A stretch of 64,000 nucleotides of DNA from Pantoea cypripedii. Its GTDB lineage: Bacteria; Pseudomonadota; Gammaproteobacteria; Enterobacterales; Enterobacteriaceae. A program made the translations under genes and the position numbers. Below, piece after piece: positions 54,315 through 62,853 of the stretch; positions within the stretch are counted from its first letter, which is position 1; every line of letters starts with the position of its first letter. The notes beneath the pieces are model-generated. The model saw only the letters and a program-made list of their open reading frames with translations. It was not told the origin of the DNA and ran no database searches. The stretch lies in contig NZ_CP024768.1 in NCBI RefSeq assembly GCF_011395035.1, positions 798,603-862,602 on the forward strand, in the 5' to 3' direction.

Positions 54315-55616
54315 ATGTCTTTGTCCCATCTTGCTGCACTGCTGACACCCGACGCCCGCTATGTGCTGGCGTTCAGCGGTGGGCTGGATTCCACCGTCCT
54401 GCTGCACCAATTGGTTTGCTGGCAACAGCAGCACCCGCAGGTCCATCTGCGCGCCTTACATGTTCATCATGGTTTAAGTCCCAATGCGGATAGCTGGGCG
54501 GCGCATTGCCTGCAAATTTGCCAGCAATGGGGGATTTCCTTAGCGATATTGCCTGTGTTGGTCGATGGTCGTGAGCAGGGGATAGAAGCCGCAGCCCGTG
54601 AGGCGCGTTATCAGGCATTGTTTCAGCAGCTGCAACCCGGTGAGTGCTTACTTACCGCCCAGCACCTGGATGATCAATGTGAAACCCTGTTGCTGGCGTT
54701 AAAACGTGGCAGTGGCCCGGCGGGGCTGGCGGGGATGCCTGCGCAGCGTTCCCTGGGGGAAAAGCGGCATCTGCGTCCGCTGTTGGGGATCAGCCGTCAG
54801 CAGCTGGAAGCCTGGGCGGCAGAACATCAACTGAGCTGGATTGAAGACGAAAGCAACGCCGATTGTCGCTACGATCGCAACTTTCTGCGCCAGCGGGTGA
54901 TCCCTGAGTTGCAGGCGCGCTGGCCGCATTTTAGCGCTGCAGCGGCACGCAGTGCCGCGCTATGCGGTGAGCAGGAGCAACTGCTGGATGAGCTGCTGTC
55001 GGAACAGCTCACACAGCTTACGGATGAGCAAGGGCGGCTGGCCTTCACGTCTCTGTTGAGCATGAGCGAAGCACGTCGCCATGCGCTGCTGCGTCGCTGG
55101 ATTGCCGGGCAGGGAGGGGTGATGCCTTCGCGTGATGCCTTGTTACGTATCACCCGTGAAGTCATGCAGAGCCGGGAAGATGCACAGCCCTGCCTGAACT
55201 TTGGTGCTTTCGAGCTACGCCGTTATCGCCAGCACCTTTACTGGCTGCCGCCGCAGACTTCCCTCAGTCAGCACTTACTTACCTGGGATGACCGTTCACA
55301 AGCGCTGCAATTACCTGATCAACTGGGTGAATTGCTGGCGCGTTCTGACGTTCCACAGTTACGTTTTCCCGCTGCAGATGAGCAGGTGAGCGTGCGTTTT
55401 CAGGCCCAGGGTTATTTTCACCTGCAGGGCCGGACGGGCGGACGCGAGATGAAAAAGCTGTGGCAGGAGGCCGGTATTCCACCGTGGCAGCGCGAACGCA
55501 TCCCACTGATTTACTACAACCAGACGTTAATTTGCGCGCCGGGATTGTTTATCACCCGCGAAGGCGCGGCCAGTAATGAGCAAGGCTGGCAGGCGATTTG
55601 GTTAAAACAACAATAA
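54315..55616 (+). CDS. tilS: tRNA(Ile)-lysidine synthase
   Basis: Essential N-type ATP pyrophosphatase that attaches lysine to C34 of the CAU tRNA-Ile, switching it from AUG to AUA decoding. The PP-loop SGGLDS is at 21-26, followed by ALHVHHGLSPNADSWA, LTAQHLDDQCETLLLALKRGSGPAGLAGM and the central and C-terminal tRNA-binding domains. The length of 433 is close to the E. coli 432. It is followed after 14 bases by a small cytochrome gene. Confidence 0.96.
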   Translation: MSLSHLAALLTPDARYVLAFSGGLDSTVLLHQLVCWQQQHPQVHLRALHVHHGLSPNADSWAAHCLQICQQWGISLAILPVLVDGREQGIEAAAREARYQALFQQLQPGECLLTAQHLDDQCETLLLALKRGSGPAGLAGMPAQRSLGEKRHLRPLLGISRQQLEAWAAEHQLSWIEDESNADCRYDRNFLRQRVIPELQARWPHFSAAAARSAALCGEQEQLLDELLSEQLTQLTDEQGRLAFTSLLSMSEARRHALLRRWIAGQGGVMPSRDALLRITREVMQSREDAQPCLNFGAFELRRYRQHLYWLPPQTSLSQHLLTWDDRSQALQLPDQLGELLARSDVPQLRFPAADEQVSVRFQAQGYFHLQGRTGGREMKKLWQEAGIPPWQRERIPLIYYNQTLICAPGLFITREGAASNEQGWQAIWLKQQ

Positions 55617-55630
55617 AACGGAGAGCAATG

Positions 55631-55939
55631 ATGAAACACTGGATCGCGGCGGCGCTGTGCGTCGTGGCACTACCGGCACTGGCCGACGGTGATATCAAGG
55701 CAGGTGCGCAGAAAGCCGCCAGCTGTCTGGCATGCCACGGCGCTGAGGGAAAAAGCGCCGTTCCTTTGTATCCTAATCTGGCCGGGCAGCATGCGCCTTA
55801 TCTGCTGCATTCCCTGCAGGCATACAAAAAAGGCGAGCGGAGTGGCGGTCAGGCTGAAGTCATGAAGGCGTTTGTGGCTGGGTTAAGCGATGAGGATATG
55901 GCGGATTTGGCGGCGTATTACAGTTCGCTACAGCCGTAG
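55631..55939 (+). CDS. Small periplasmic c-type cytochrome
   Basis: A 102-residue class I monohaem cytochrome c. The signal peptide spans 1-19 (IAAALCVVALPALA/DG). The haem-binding CLACH is Cys32-Cys35-His36, and Met78 in AEVMKAF is the likely sixth ligand. NLAGQHAPYLLHSLQAYKKGER is typical of the c553/c4-like group. The ATG at 55631 has GGAG at better spacing than the ATG three bases earlier. It is probably cotranscribed with tilS. I know no such gene at this place in E. coli. Its electron partners are not evident. Confidence 0.88.
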   Translation: MKHWIAAALCVVALPALADGDIKAGAQKAASCLACHGAEGKSAVPLYPNLAGQHAPYLLHSLQAYKKGERSGGQAEVMKAFVAGLSDEDMADLAAYYSSLQP

Positions 55940-55980
55940 ATGAGGGGGGCGGGATGTGAAACTTCCCGCCCGTTGGCAGG

Positions 55981-56244
55981 TTACTCGTCTTCGCTGACGA
56001 TGACGGTGCCCAGCTCAGGATGACTGAAGCTGGCGATGTGATCGAGCCGCAGCTCGCGTGTTTCACCGGAGAGGTCGACAGCAAGATACTCAACGTTTTT
56101 ACGTGAGACCATGTCCACGGCTTTCGCCTTGAGCTGTTCGCCGCTTTTCAACTCCAGCGACAGCGTCCAGTGTTTTTGGCAGGCGAGTTCCAGGTTGTCG
56201 TAGTCATCGCAGTTGATGGGTTTGTAGGCTTCATTCGTCAACAT
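55981..56244 (-). CDS. rof: Rho-binding antiterminator Rof
   Basis: Small Sm-like protein (87 residues) that binds Rho and inhibits termination. It matches E. coli Rof/YaeO throughout: YKPINCDDYDNLELACQKHWTLSLELKSGE, VSRKNVEYLAVDL, GETRELRLDHIASFSHPELGTVIVSE. Its start overlaps the end of yaeP by 14 bases, so the pair is translationally coupled as in E. coli. Confidence 0.95.
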   Translation of the reverse strand: MLTNEAYKPINCDDYDNLELACQKHWTLSLELKSGEQLKAKAVDMVSRKNVEYLAVDLSGETRELRLDHIASFSHPELGTVIVSEDE

Positions 56245-56437
56245 AGTCGCTCACCAATAAGTTCGCAGCGGCATAGGCTGCCTGTTCCCTGACAGAAGAG
56301 TTTAGCGCAGAATTAGCGGCAATATCATTGAGTGCATTCAGCGCACATCCAATGGCGTCTGGCACATACCCCAGGTCGCCGCTGCCAATCTCGGCATATT
56401 TCTGGCGAACTAACTCACAATACTTTTGCACATTCAC
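56231..56437 (-). CDS. yaeP: YaeP family protein
   Basis: A conserved 68-residue cytoplasmic protein of unknown function (UPF0253). It aligns with E. coli YaeP in YCELVRQKYAEIGSGDLGYVPDAIGCALNALN and REQAAYAAANLLVSDYVDE. An AGGAGGTG RBS precedes the ATG. It lies upstream of and overlaps rof; the constant pairing suggests a link to Rho control, which is inference only. E. coli yaeQ, normally the next gene, is not present. Confidence 0.93.
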   Translation of the reverse strand: MNVQKYCELVRQKYAEIGSGDLGYVPDAIGCALNALNDIAANSALNSSVREQAAYAAANLLVSDYVDE

Positions 56438-56647
56438 CTCCTCAGCAGAGTATCAATACTCTGGTTGATAGGTGACTATATCACAGGCATTTCATTGAAA
56501 TCAGCCAGGCTGCAGCGTGAAGCACGCAGAGAAAACCATGAAAGTGACAAAATTCGCTGGTCCTGAGCATAAGTAGATCGCACAAAAGGTTAAGTTGATG
56601 AACAGGTTATTACGCGGTATCGGCGCGCAGCCGACAGCAGGTGACAG

Positions 56648-57058
56648 ATGATTGTATTGTCACGCTCCGTTTCACTGCCGGAAAATGAGGTGGAGCTGAC
56701 TGCCATTCGGGCGCAGGGCGCTGGTGGGCAGCATGTTAATAAGACTTCCACCGCCATTCATCTGCGTTTTGATATTGCAGCATCGTCATTGCCTCCGTTC
56801 TACAAAGAACGTCTGCTGGCGGCCCGCCACCATTTGATTACCGACGAAGGGATGGTGATCATCAAAGCTCAGGAGTACCGCAGCCAGGAAATGAATCGTG
56901 AGGCAGCCGTGCAGCGATTGATTAACCTGATTCGGGAACTGACCACGGTGGAGAAGGTACGGCGTGCCACTCGTCCAACCCGTGCGTCGAAAGAACGGCG
57001 GCTGGAAGGCAAAGCGCGGCGGAGTAGTACCAAGTCGTTACGGGGAAAAGTACGTTAA
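56648..57058 (+). CDS. arfB: Alternative ribosome-rescue factor ArfB
   Basis: Peptidyl-tRNA hydrolase that frees ribosomes stalled on non-stop messages. The catalytic GGQ is at residues 26-28 (RAQGAGGQHVNKTSTAIHL), as in class I release factors. The Arg/Lys-rich C-terminal tail (TRPTRASKERRLEGKARRSSTKSLRGKVR) inserts into the empty mRNA channel. The length of 136 compares with 140 in E. coli. It stands without its E. coli neighbours yaeQ and nlpE. Confidence 0.96.
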   Translation: MIVLSRSVSLPENEVELTAIRAQGAGGQHVNKTSTAIHLRFDIAASSLPPFYKERLLAARHHLITDEGMVIIKAQEYRSQEMNREAAVQRLINLIRELTTVEKVRRATRPTRASKERRLEGKARRSSTKSLRGKVR

Positions 57059-57083
57059 AAAAAGCGCCTCCGGAGGGAGGCGC
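57056..57083 (-). terminator. Rho-independent terminator of proS
   Basis: Read leftward, GCGCCTCC/GGAGGCGC (8 bases, 4-base loop) runs into T8. It overlaps the stop of the opposing arfB and so serves the convergent pair. Confidence 0.92.
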
Positions 57084-57091
57084 CTGGGCTG

Positions 57092-58810
57092 TTACTTATT
57101 CAGCGCTTTTGCCAGGAAATCAACGATTTCGCTGTGCTTAATCATCTCTTTCTCACTGGCTGAACGCGCTTTGTACTCGATCTCTGCATTGTCGAGGTTG
57201 CGGTCGCCAATGACGATGGTGTGCGGTACACCAATCAGTTCCATATCGGCAAACATCACGCCCGGACGCTCTTTACGGTCATCCAGAATCACGTCAATGC
57301 CTTTGGCACGCAGCGTGTTGTACAGTTCTTCCGCCACTTCTTTCACACGGAAAGATTTGTGCATATTCATCGGCAGAATCGCGACTTCAAACGGTGCCAG
57401 TGCGGCTGGCCAGATGATGCCACGATCGTCATGATTCTGCTCAATGGCAGCTGCGACAACGCGGGTAATACCGATACCGTAGCAACCCATGGTCATGACC
57501 TGGTTACGGCCATCTTCGCCCTGGACTGCCGCTTTCAGTGCGTCTGAGTATTTGGTGCCGAGCTGGAAAATGTGACCGACTTCGATGCCACGCTTAATCA
57601 GCAGCGTACCTTTGCCGTCAGGGCTGGGATCGCCAGCAACAACGTTACGGATATCTTCCACGCGCGGTTCTGGCAGGTCACGGCCCCAGTTAATACCGCT
57701 CAGGTGTTTACCATCGATGTTGGCACCCGCACAGAAATCGCTGGTTTTCGCTACGGTGCGATCGGCGATAACCGGCATAGTCAAACCCACCGGTCCGAGG
57801 GAACCCGGGCCTGCGCCCAGCACGGCACGAATTTCGGCTTCAGTTGCCATCTCCAGCGGAGCAGCGACGATATCCAGTTTCTCGGCTTTGACTTCGTTCA
57901 ACTGGTGGTCGCCACGCAACAACAGGGCAACCAGTGCATGGCCACTCTCTGCAGTGCCTTTGACGAACAGCGTTTTAACGGTTTTCTCAATCGGCAACTG
58001 ATGCTGCTCAACCAGTTCGACGATGGTTTTGGCGTTCGGCGTGTCGAACTGCACCATCTCCTGCGTCGGCTGCGGACGTTCACCCGCCGGTGCCAGTGCC
58101 TCCGCTTTTTCAATGTTGGCCGCGTAATCAGACTCGCTGGAGAAGATCACATCATCTTCACCGCTCTGCGCCAGTACCTGGAACTCATGCGAAGCGCTAC
58201 CGCCAATCGAGCCGGTATCTGCCTGCACGGCGCGGAAATCCAGCCCCATACGGCTGAAGCTCTGGCTGTAGGCGCGATACATCGCATCGTAGGTTTCCTG
58301 CAGCGATTCCTGCGAAACGTGGAACGAGTAGGCATCTTTCATGATGAACTCGCGCGAACGCATCACACCGAAGCGCGGACGAACTTCGTCACGGAATTTG
58401 GTCTGGATCTGATACAGGTTGAGCGGCAGCTGTTTGTAGGAGCTTAACTCGTTGCGGATCAGGTCAGTCACCACCTCTTCATGCGTCGGACCCAACACGA
58501 ACGGACGATCATGACGGTCTTTAATACGCAGCAGTTCGGGACCATATTGCTCCCAACGGCCACTCTCTTCCCACAGATCGGCTGGCTGAACCACTGGCAT
58601 GGAGATCTCAATCGCGCCAGCGTTGTTCATCTCTTCACGCACGATGTTTTCAACTTTTCTCAGTACGCGGATGCCAGTCGGTAACCAGGTGTAGAGTCCT
58701 GAAGCCAGTTTGCGGATCATCCCGGCGCGCAGCATCAGCTGGTGGCTGATCACTTCCGCATCGGAGGGCGTCTCCTTCAGAGTGGAGAGCAAATATTGAG
58801 TAGTACGCAT
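57092..58810 (-). CDS. proS: Prolyl-tRNA synthetase (bacterial type, with editing domain)
   Basis: Class II aminoacyl-tRNA synthetase. Motif 1 lies around GIRVLRKVENIVREEMNNAGAIEISMPVVQP, motif 2 in FRDEVRPRFGVMRSREFIMKDAYSF, and motif 3 in GCYGIGITRVVAAAIEQ. The INS editing domain that clears Ala-tRNA-Pro is inserted between motifs 2 and 3 (about 225-405), followed by the anticodon-binding domain. The length of 572 equals E. coli. It is transcribed leftward as a single gene ending at its own terminator. Confidence 0.97.
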   Translation of the reverse strand: MRTTQYLLSTLKETPSDAEVISHQLMLRAGMIRKLASGLYTWLPTGIRVLRKVENIVREEMNNAGAIEISMPVVQPADLWEESGRWEQYGPELLRIKDRHDRPFVLGPTHEEVVTDLIRNELSSYKQLPLNLYQIQTKFRDEVRPRFGVMRSREFIMKDAYSFHVSQESLQETYDAMYRAYSQSFSRMGLDFRAVQADTGSIGGSASHEFQVLAQSGEDDVIFSSESDYAANIEKAEALAPAGERPQPTQEMVQFDTPNAKTIVELVEQHQLPIEKTVKTLFVKGTAESGHALVALLLRGDHQLNEVKAEKLDIVAAPLEMATEAEIRAVLGAGPGSLGPVGLTMPVIADRTVAKTSDFCAGANIDGKHLSGINWGRDLPEPRVEDIRNVVAGDPSPDGKGTLLIKRGIEVGHIFQLGTKYSDALKAAVQGEDGRNQVMTMGCYGIGITRVVAAAIEQNHDDRGIIWPAALAPFEVAILPMNMHKSFRVKEVAEELYNTLRAKGIDVILDDRKERPGVMFADMELIGVPHTIVIGDRNLDNAEIEYKARSASEKEMIKHSEIVDFLAKALNK

Positions 58811-58901
58811 TGATTACGATTCCAGTTATACGGAAGGTCACTGACAAAAAATTTTGCTGGCGGCTAGTGTACCAGCGAGATCCGCCACTCAAAAGCGGGT
58901 T

Positions 58902-59609
58902 TTAGCGTGGATCGATCGCCACTACCTCAGTACCTGCCTCATCAATCCGCCAGCGCACATTAAAATCGAGCAACCATGCGGCATATTCGCGATCGGCTTC
59001 CTCACCTTTGCGATACGCCGGACGGGGATCCTGCGCCAGCACATCGCTGAGAAAACGCGCCAGATGAGGATATTGTTGCTGGTGCTGCTGAAGTTGCGCC
59101 AGTGCCAGAGGAGAGAAGCGCACCGGCATTGATGCTTCAGGCGCGGCCTGAGCGAATCCGGCGCGTGCGTCAGGCAAGGCCTCGGCAAACGGCAGATAGG
59201 GTTTGATATCGACAACTGGCGTACCATCCACTAAATCGAGGCTGCCAAGTTGTAAAATAACCTGCTGCTTTTCACAGCGAATACCTTTGAGTTCAACCAG
59301 TGACATGCCGATAGGGTTCGGACGAAAGGTTGAACGTGTGGCAAATACCCCCATGCGCGTATTACCGCCGAGGCGCGGCGGGCGCACGGTAGGACGCCAG
59401 CCACCTTCCATCGTCTGATGAAAGATAAACAGTACCCACAAATGGCTGAATGCTTCCAGGCCGCGCACGGCTTCGGGCTGATTATAAGGCGGCAGCAGAT
59501 GCAGCTCACCGCCGCCATCCTGCACCAGACCGGGCTGGCGCGGGACGGCAAATTTCTCTTTCCACGGTGAGCGGATTACGCCGATTTGCGCAAAGGCAAA
59601 CTCACTCAT
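58902..59609 (-). CDS. trmO: tRNA (N6-methyl-t6A37) methyltransferase TrmO
   Basis: SAM-dependent enzyme methylating t6A37 of tRNA-Thr (formerly tsaA/yaeB). It has the beta-barrel UPF0066 fold: IGVIRSPWKEKFAVPRQPGL, THMGVFATR-like NTRMGVFATRSTFRPNPIGMS, and LDLVDGTPVVDIKPYLPF. It has 235 residues, equal to E. coli, from ATG 59609. The frame is open further upstream to 59687 but that part overlaps rcsF. Its ATG overlaps the rcsF TGA, so the two are coupled. Confidence 0.95.
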   Translation of the reverse strand: MSEFAFAQIGVIRSPWKEKFAVPRQPGLVQDGGGELHLLPPYNQPEAVRGLEAFSHLWVLFIFHQTMEGGWRPTVRPPRLGGNTRMGVFATRSTFRPNPIGMSLVELKGIRCEKQQVILQLGSLDLVDGTPVVDIKPYLPFAEALPDARAGFAQAAPEASMPVRFSPLALAQLQQHQQQYPHLARFLSDVLAQDPRPAYRKGEEADREYAAWLLDFNVRWRIDEAGTEVVAIDPR

Positions 59610-60007
59610 TGATTGGCGACTTTCAGCGCCGAGCCTTGACAGATGGCCTGACGATAACAACCCGGCGTGGTGGAGACGATTTCGCATTTGTGTAGCAGTA
59701 CCGCGTTCGCTTTCATCCCTGCGGCTCGCTGTTGCAGGCGTTTACGGGCGGTATTGATATTCGGTGGGGAATCCTGGTTGCTGCTCTGGCAATCATCGCC
59801 GGAAACTTCGCCCAGATCGCGGAACGGTTTGCTGACCAGGTCGGTCGCATCAGTGTAGATTTTCACCGGGGCCGGGCGTGGAGCAGGTTTGCGTTCAGGT
59901 TCGCTGGATGGCTGCTGTGGGTGCGATGAAGCACTGCTTATCGGGTGATATTCACGCACACACCCGGTTAGCATTAATGCTAACAAGCAGAGCGGTAAAA
60001 AACGCAT
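59606..60007 (-). CDS. rcsF: Outer membrane sensor lipoprotein RcsF
   Basis: Lipoprotein that detects envelope damage and activates the Rcs phosphorelay, partly by lodging in BamA-assembled porins. The lipobox LTGC has Cys16 as the lipidated residue. A proline-rich linker (about 30-48) precedes a compact domain with four cysteines for two disulfides (DDC, HKC, PGCY, AIC). The length of 133 compares with 134 in E. coli. It is followed by trmO. Confidence 0.95.
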   Translation of the reverse strand: MRFLPLCLLALMLTGCVREYHPISSASSHPQQPSSEPERKPAPRPAPVKIYTDATDLVSKPFRDLGEVSGDDCQSSNQDSPPNINTARKRLQQRAAGMKANAVLLHKCEIVSTTPGCYRQAICQGSALKVANQ

Positions 60008-60086
60008 GGCAACATCCTCATGTTTTAAAAAGTGGCGTTATTGAAACAAGGACAACGGTAAATAACAAGTCAGCTGCCACAACCGG

Positions 60087-60113
60087 CAAAAGAAAGGGCG
60101 GCCGAAGCCGCCC
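60087..60113 (-). terminator. Terminator of the metNIQ operon
   Basis: Read leftward, GGGCGGC/GCCGCCC (7 bases with a TTCG loop) leads into TTTCTTTTG, 22 bases beyond the metQ stop. Confidence 0.88.
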
Positions 60114-60135
60114 TGCAGGTATGAAAGGGGAGGGA

Positions 60136-60951
60136 TTACCAGCCCTTCACTGCACCGCCGTTGAAGATTTTGTTCGCTGCTTCTGCGACTTCGTCAGACT
60201 GGTAAGCCTCGACAAATTTCTTCACGTTTTCAGCGTCTTTATTATCTTCACGGCTAACGATCAGGTTCACGTACGGTGAATCTTTATCTTCAACGAAGAT
60301 GCCGTCTTTAGCCGGAGTCAGGCCGATCTGGCTGGCATAAGTGGTGTTGATCACCGCCAGCGCAATCTGTTGATCGTCCAGTGAACGCGGTAACTGCGGC
60401 GCTTCCAGCTCAACAATCTTCAGGTTTTTCGGGTTTTCGGTGATATCCAGCGCGGTCGGCAGCAGGCCAACACCGTCTTTCAGTTTGATCAGGCCCACTT
60501 TCTGCAGCAGCAGCAGTGAACGACCGAGGTTAGTCGGGTCATTCGGAATGGCGATCTGTGCACCGTTCTGCAGTTCATCCAGAGATTTGATCTTTTTGGA
60601 GTAACCGGCAATCGGGTAGACGAAGGTGTTACCAACCGGTACCAGTTTATAGCCACGGTCTTTGATCTGCTGATCCAGATACGGCTTGTGCTGGAAGGCG
60701 TTGACGTCAATGTCACCTTTGCTCAGCGCTTCGTTCGGCAGAACGTAATCGTTGAAGGTGACCAGCTCAACATCAAGACCATATTTCTCTTTGGCGACTT
60801 TCTGTGCCGTCTCAGCAACCTGCTGCTCAGCACCGACGATCACACCCACTTTAATGTGGTTTGGATCTTTTGCTTTCTGATCGCATCCTGCCAGCGCAAT
60901 CACGCCAATCAGAGCGCCCACAGCGGCAATCTTTTTAAATGTAAAAGACAT
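60136..60951 (-). CDS. metQ: D/L-methionine-binding lipoprotein MetQ
   Basis: Substrate-binding lipoprotein of the MetNIQ methionine importer, anchored on the periplasmic face. The lipobox LAGC has Cys23. The NlpA-family body includes HIKVGVIVGAEQQVAE, FQHKPYLDQQIKDRGYKLVPVG and NDPTNLGRSLLLLQKVGLI. The length of 271 equals E. coli. It is the last gene of metN-metI-metQ, 36 bases after metI. Confidence 0.96.
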   Translation of the reverse strand: MSFTFKKIAAVGALIGVIALAGCDQKAKDPNHIKVGVIVGAEQQVAETAQKVAKEKYGLDVELVTFNDYVLPNEALSKGDIDVNAFQHKPYLDQQIKDRGYKLVPVGNTFVYPIAGYSKKIKSLDELQNGAQIAIPNDPTNLGRSLLLLQKVGLIKLKDGVGLLPTALDITENPKNLKIVELEAPQLPRSLDDQQIALAVINTTYASQIGLTPAKDGIFVEDKDSPYVNLIVSREDNKDAENVKKFVEAYQSDEVAEAANKIFNGGAVKGW

Positions 60952-60987
60952 ATCCTTTCCTTAATAGAGAATATTGATATTGCTTGC

Positions 60988-61641
60988 TTACTTATGGGAC
61001 ACAGCACGTACGATGCGGTCGCCACAGAATTGGATTAAATAAACCAGCACAACCAGCAGAACCAGCACGGTATTCATCACGGTGGCGTTATAGCCAATGT
61101 AACCATACTGATAGCCAATCTGGCCCAGGCCACCGGCCCCTACTGCACCACCCATAGCGGAGTAACCAACCAGCGTAATCAGGGTAATTGTAGCGGCATT
61201 CACCAGTCCCGGAAGGGCTTCTGGCAACAGGACTTTACGGACGATCTGCAAAGGGGTGGCACCCATCGCGCGTGACGCTTCGATCAAGCCGGTAGGCAGC
61301 TCCAGCAGGGCGTTTTCGACCATGCGGGCGATAAATGGAGCCGCACCGACGGTGAGCGGAACGATAGCCGCCTGCAAACCAATTGAGGTACCGACTATCG
61401 CGCGGGTAAAGGGAATCATCCAGACCAGCAGAATAATGAACGGGATCGAACGGAAGATATTTACCAGCGCAGAAAGTACACGATACAGCGCACCATTCGC
61501 CAGAATCTGGCCCGGACGCGTAACGTACAGCAGTACGCCCACCGGCAGACCGAGCACAAAACCAAAAAAGCCGGAGACGAAGGTCATCATCAGCGTTTCC
61601 CAAATGCCACGTCCCAGTAGCCACATCATCGCTTCAGACAT
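60988..61641 (-). CDS. metI: Methionine ABC importer permease MetI
   Basis: Inner membrane permease of MetNIQ with five membrane segments and the EAA coupling loop (IEASRAMGATPLQIVRKVLLPEALPG) that contacts MetN. The length of 217 equals E. coli. It overlaps metN by 8 bases, showing tight coupling. Confidence 0.96.
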   Translation of the reverse strand: MSEAMMWLLGRGIWETLMMTFVSGFFGFVLGLPVGVLLYVTRPGQILANGALYRVLSALVNIFRSIPFIILLVWMIPFTRAIVGTSIGLQAAIVPLTVGAAPFIARMVENALLELPTGLIEASRAMGATPLQIVRKVLLPEALPGLVNAATITLITLVGYSAMGGAVGAGGLGQIGYQYGYIGYNATVMNTVLVLLVVLVYLIQFCGDRIVRAVSHK

Positions 61642-62665
61642 AACCCAGCACCTCTACTTTCACGTGGTTCTCTTTCAGCCAGGCAATCGCGGCTTTAGTA
61701 TCTTCTTCACCGCCGTCCATTTCGGCCAGCATAATGCCGAACTTCACGCCACCGGCGTAATCCATCTGCGCACTGATAATGTTGTTGTTGACGTTGAAGC
61801 GGCGTGCCGCCTCTGACAGCAGTGGGGCATCGACCGACTTGCCGGTAAATTCCAGGCGTAATAAAGGTACACTTTCAGCCTGGGGCTGTGCGGACATCCG
61901 TTGCTGGTAGTCATCTGGAATATCAAGATGCAGCGTTGACTGAATAAACTGCTGGGCCAACGGTGTTTTCGGATGGGAGAACACTTCGCTCACGCTGTCT
62001 TTCTCGATCAGTTCACCGTTGCTGATGACGGCTACCTGATCACAGATGCGCTTCACAACGTCCATCTCATGGGTGATCAATAGAATGGTCAGGCCGAGGC
62101 GACGATTAATATCCTTCAATAGTTCCAGGATCGAGCGAGTGGTCGCGGGGTCCAGGGCGCTGGTGGCTTCGTCGCACAGCAGTACCTTGGGATTGCTTGC
62201 CAGGGCGCGGGCAATAGCCACACGCTGCTTCTGGCCACCGGACAGATTGGCTGGCCAGGCGTCATGTTTATCCGCCAATCCCACCAGTTCCAACAACTCA
62301 CTGACACGTTGTTTAATCTGCTGGCGTGAAAGATTACCCAACTCCAGCGGCAACGCGACGTTACCGGAGACGGTGCGCGAGTTCATCAGGTTAAAGTGCT
62401 GGAAGATCATGCCAATCTGGCGGCGAGCCAGCGTCAGCTGACTGGCCGGGAGCGCAGTCAGATCCTGACCACCAACGACCACACGGCCAGAAGTGGGGCG
62501 CTCCAGCAAATTGACGCAGCGAATGAGTGTGCTTTTACCGGCACCGGATGAACCGATGACGCCATAAATCTGTCCGGCAGGCACATGCAGGCTGACGTTT
62601 GACAACGCCTGAATAGTGCGTGAACCTTGCTGGAACACTTTGCTAATATTTTCTAGTTTAATCAT
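61634..62665 (-). CDS. metN: Methionine ABC importer ATPase MetN
   Basis: ATPase of the methionine importer. Walker A GSSGAGKST is at 38-46, the signature LSGGQKQRV follows, Walker B is LLCDEATSALD, and the switch His is in LITHEMDVV. A C-terminal NIL/ACT-like domain (about 265-343, LLRLEFTGKSVDAPLLSE ... VEVLGYV) binds methionine and shuts the transporter when it is plentiful. The length of 343 equals E. coli. It is the first gene of the operon, behind Met boxes. Confidence 0.97.
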   Translation of the reverse strand: MIKLENISKVFQQGSRTIQALSNVSLHVPAGQIYGVIGSSGAGKSTLIRCVNLLERPTSGRVVVGGQDLTALPASQLTLARRQIGMIFQHFNLMNSRTVSGNVALPLELGNLSRQQIKQRVSELLELVGLADKHDAWPANLSGGQKQRVAIARALASNPKVLLCDEATSALDPATTRSILELLKDINRRLGLTILLITHEMDVVKRICDQVAVISNGELIEKDSVSEVFSHPKTPLAQQFIQSTLHLDIPDDYQQRMSAQPQAESVPLLRLEFTGKSVDAPLLSEAARRFNVNNNIISAQMDYAGGVKFGIMLAEMDGGEEDTKAAIAWLKENHVKVEVLGYV

Positions 62666-62740
62666 TAGGTTAATTATTATCGTGTTGCGTTATCCGTGGT
62701 GTTTCGGGTTTCATCGGTCTGAGCCATATGAAATCTGGAT

Positions 62741-62771
62741 GGATGTTAAGGCATCCAGACGGCTAAATCAA
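62741..62771 (-). promoter_or_regulatory. metN promoter with tandem MetJ boxes
   Basis: On the minus strand, TTGATT (62771-62766), 17 bases, TAACAT (62748-62743) forms a promoter. Three contiguous 8-base units at 62741-62764 resemble the Met box AGACGTCT, the best being AGCCGTCT (7 of 8), then about 5 and 4 of 8. Two of them lie in the spacer and one on the -10, so SAM-bound MetJ would block the polymerase. Confidence 0.75.
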
Positions 62772-62853
62772 CGAAAGTCATTCAATCTGCCATTCTCTCA
62801 TTATGCGCAATCATGCCATACTGAGCGGCAATTTTTGCAGCAGGAGTTTCTAC

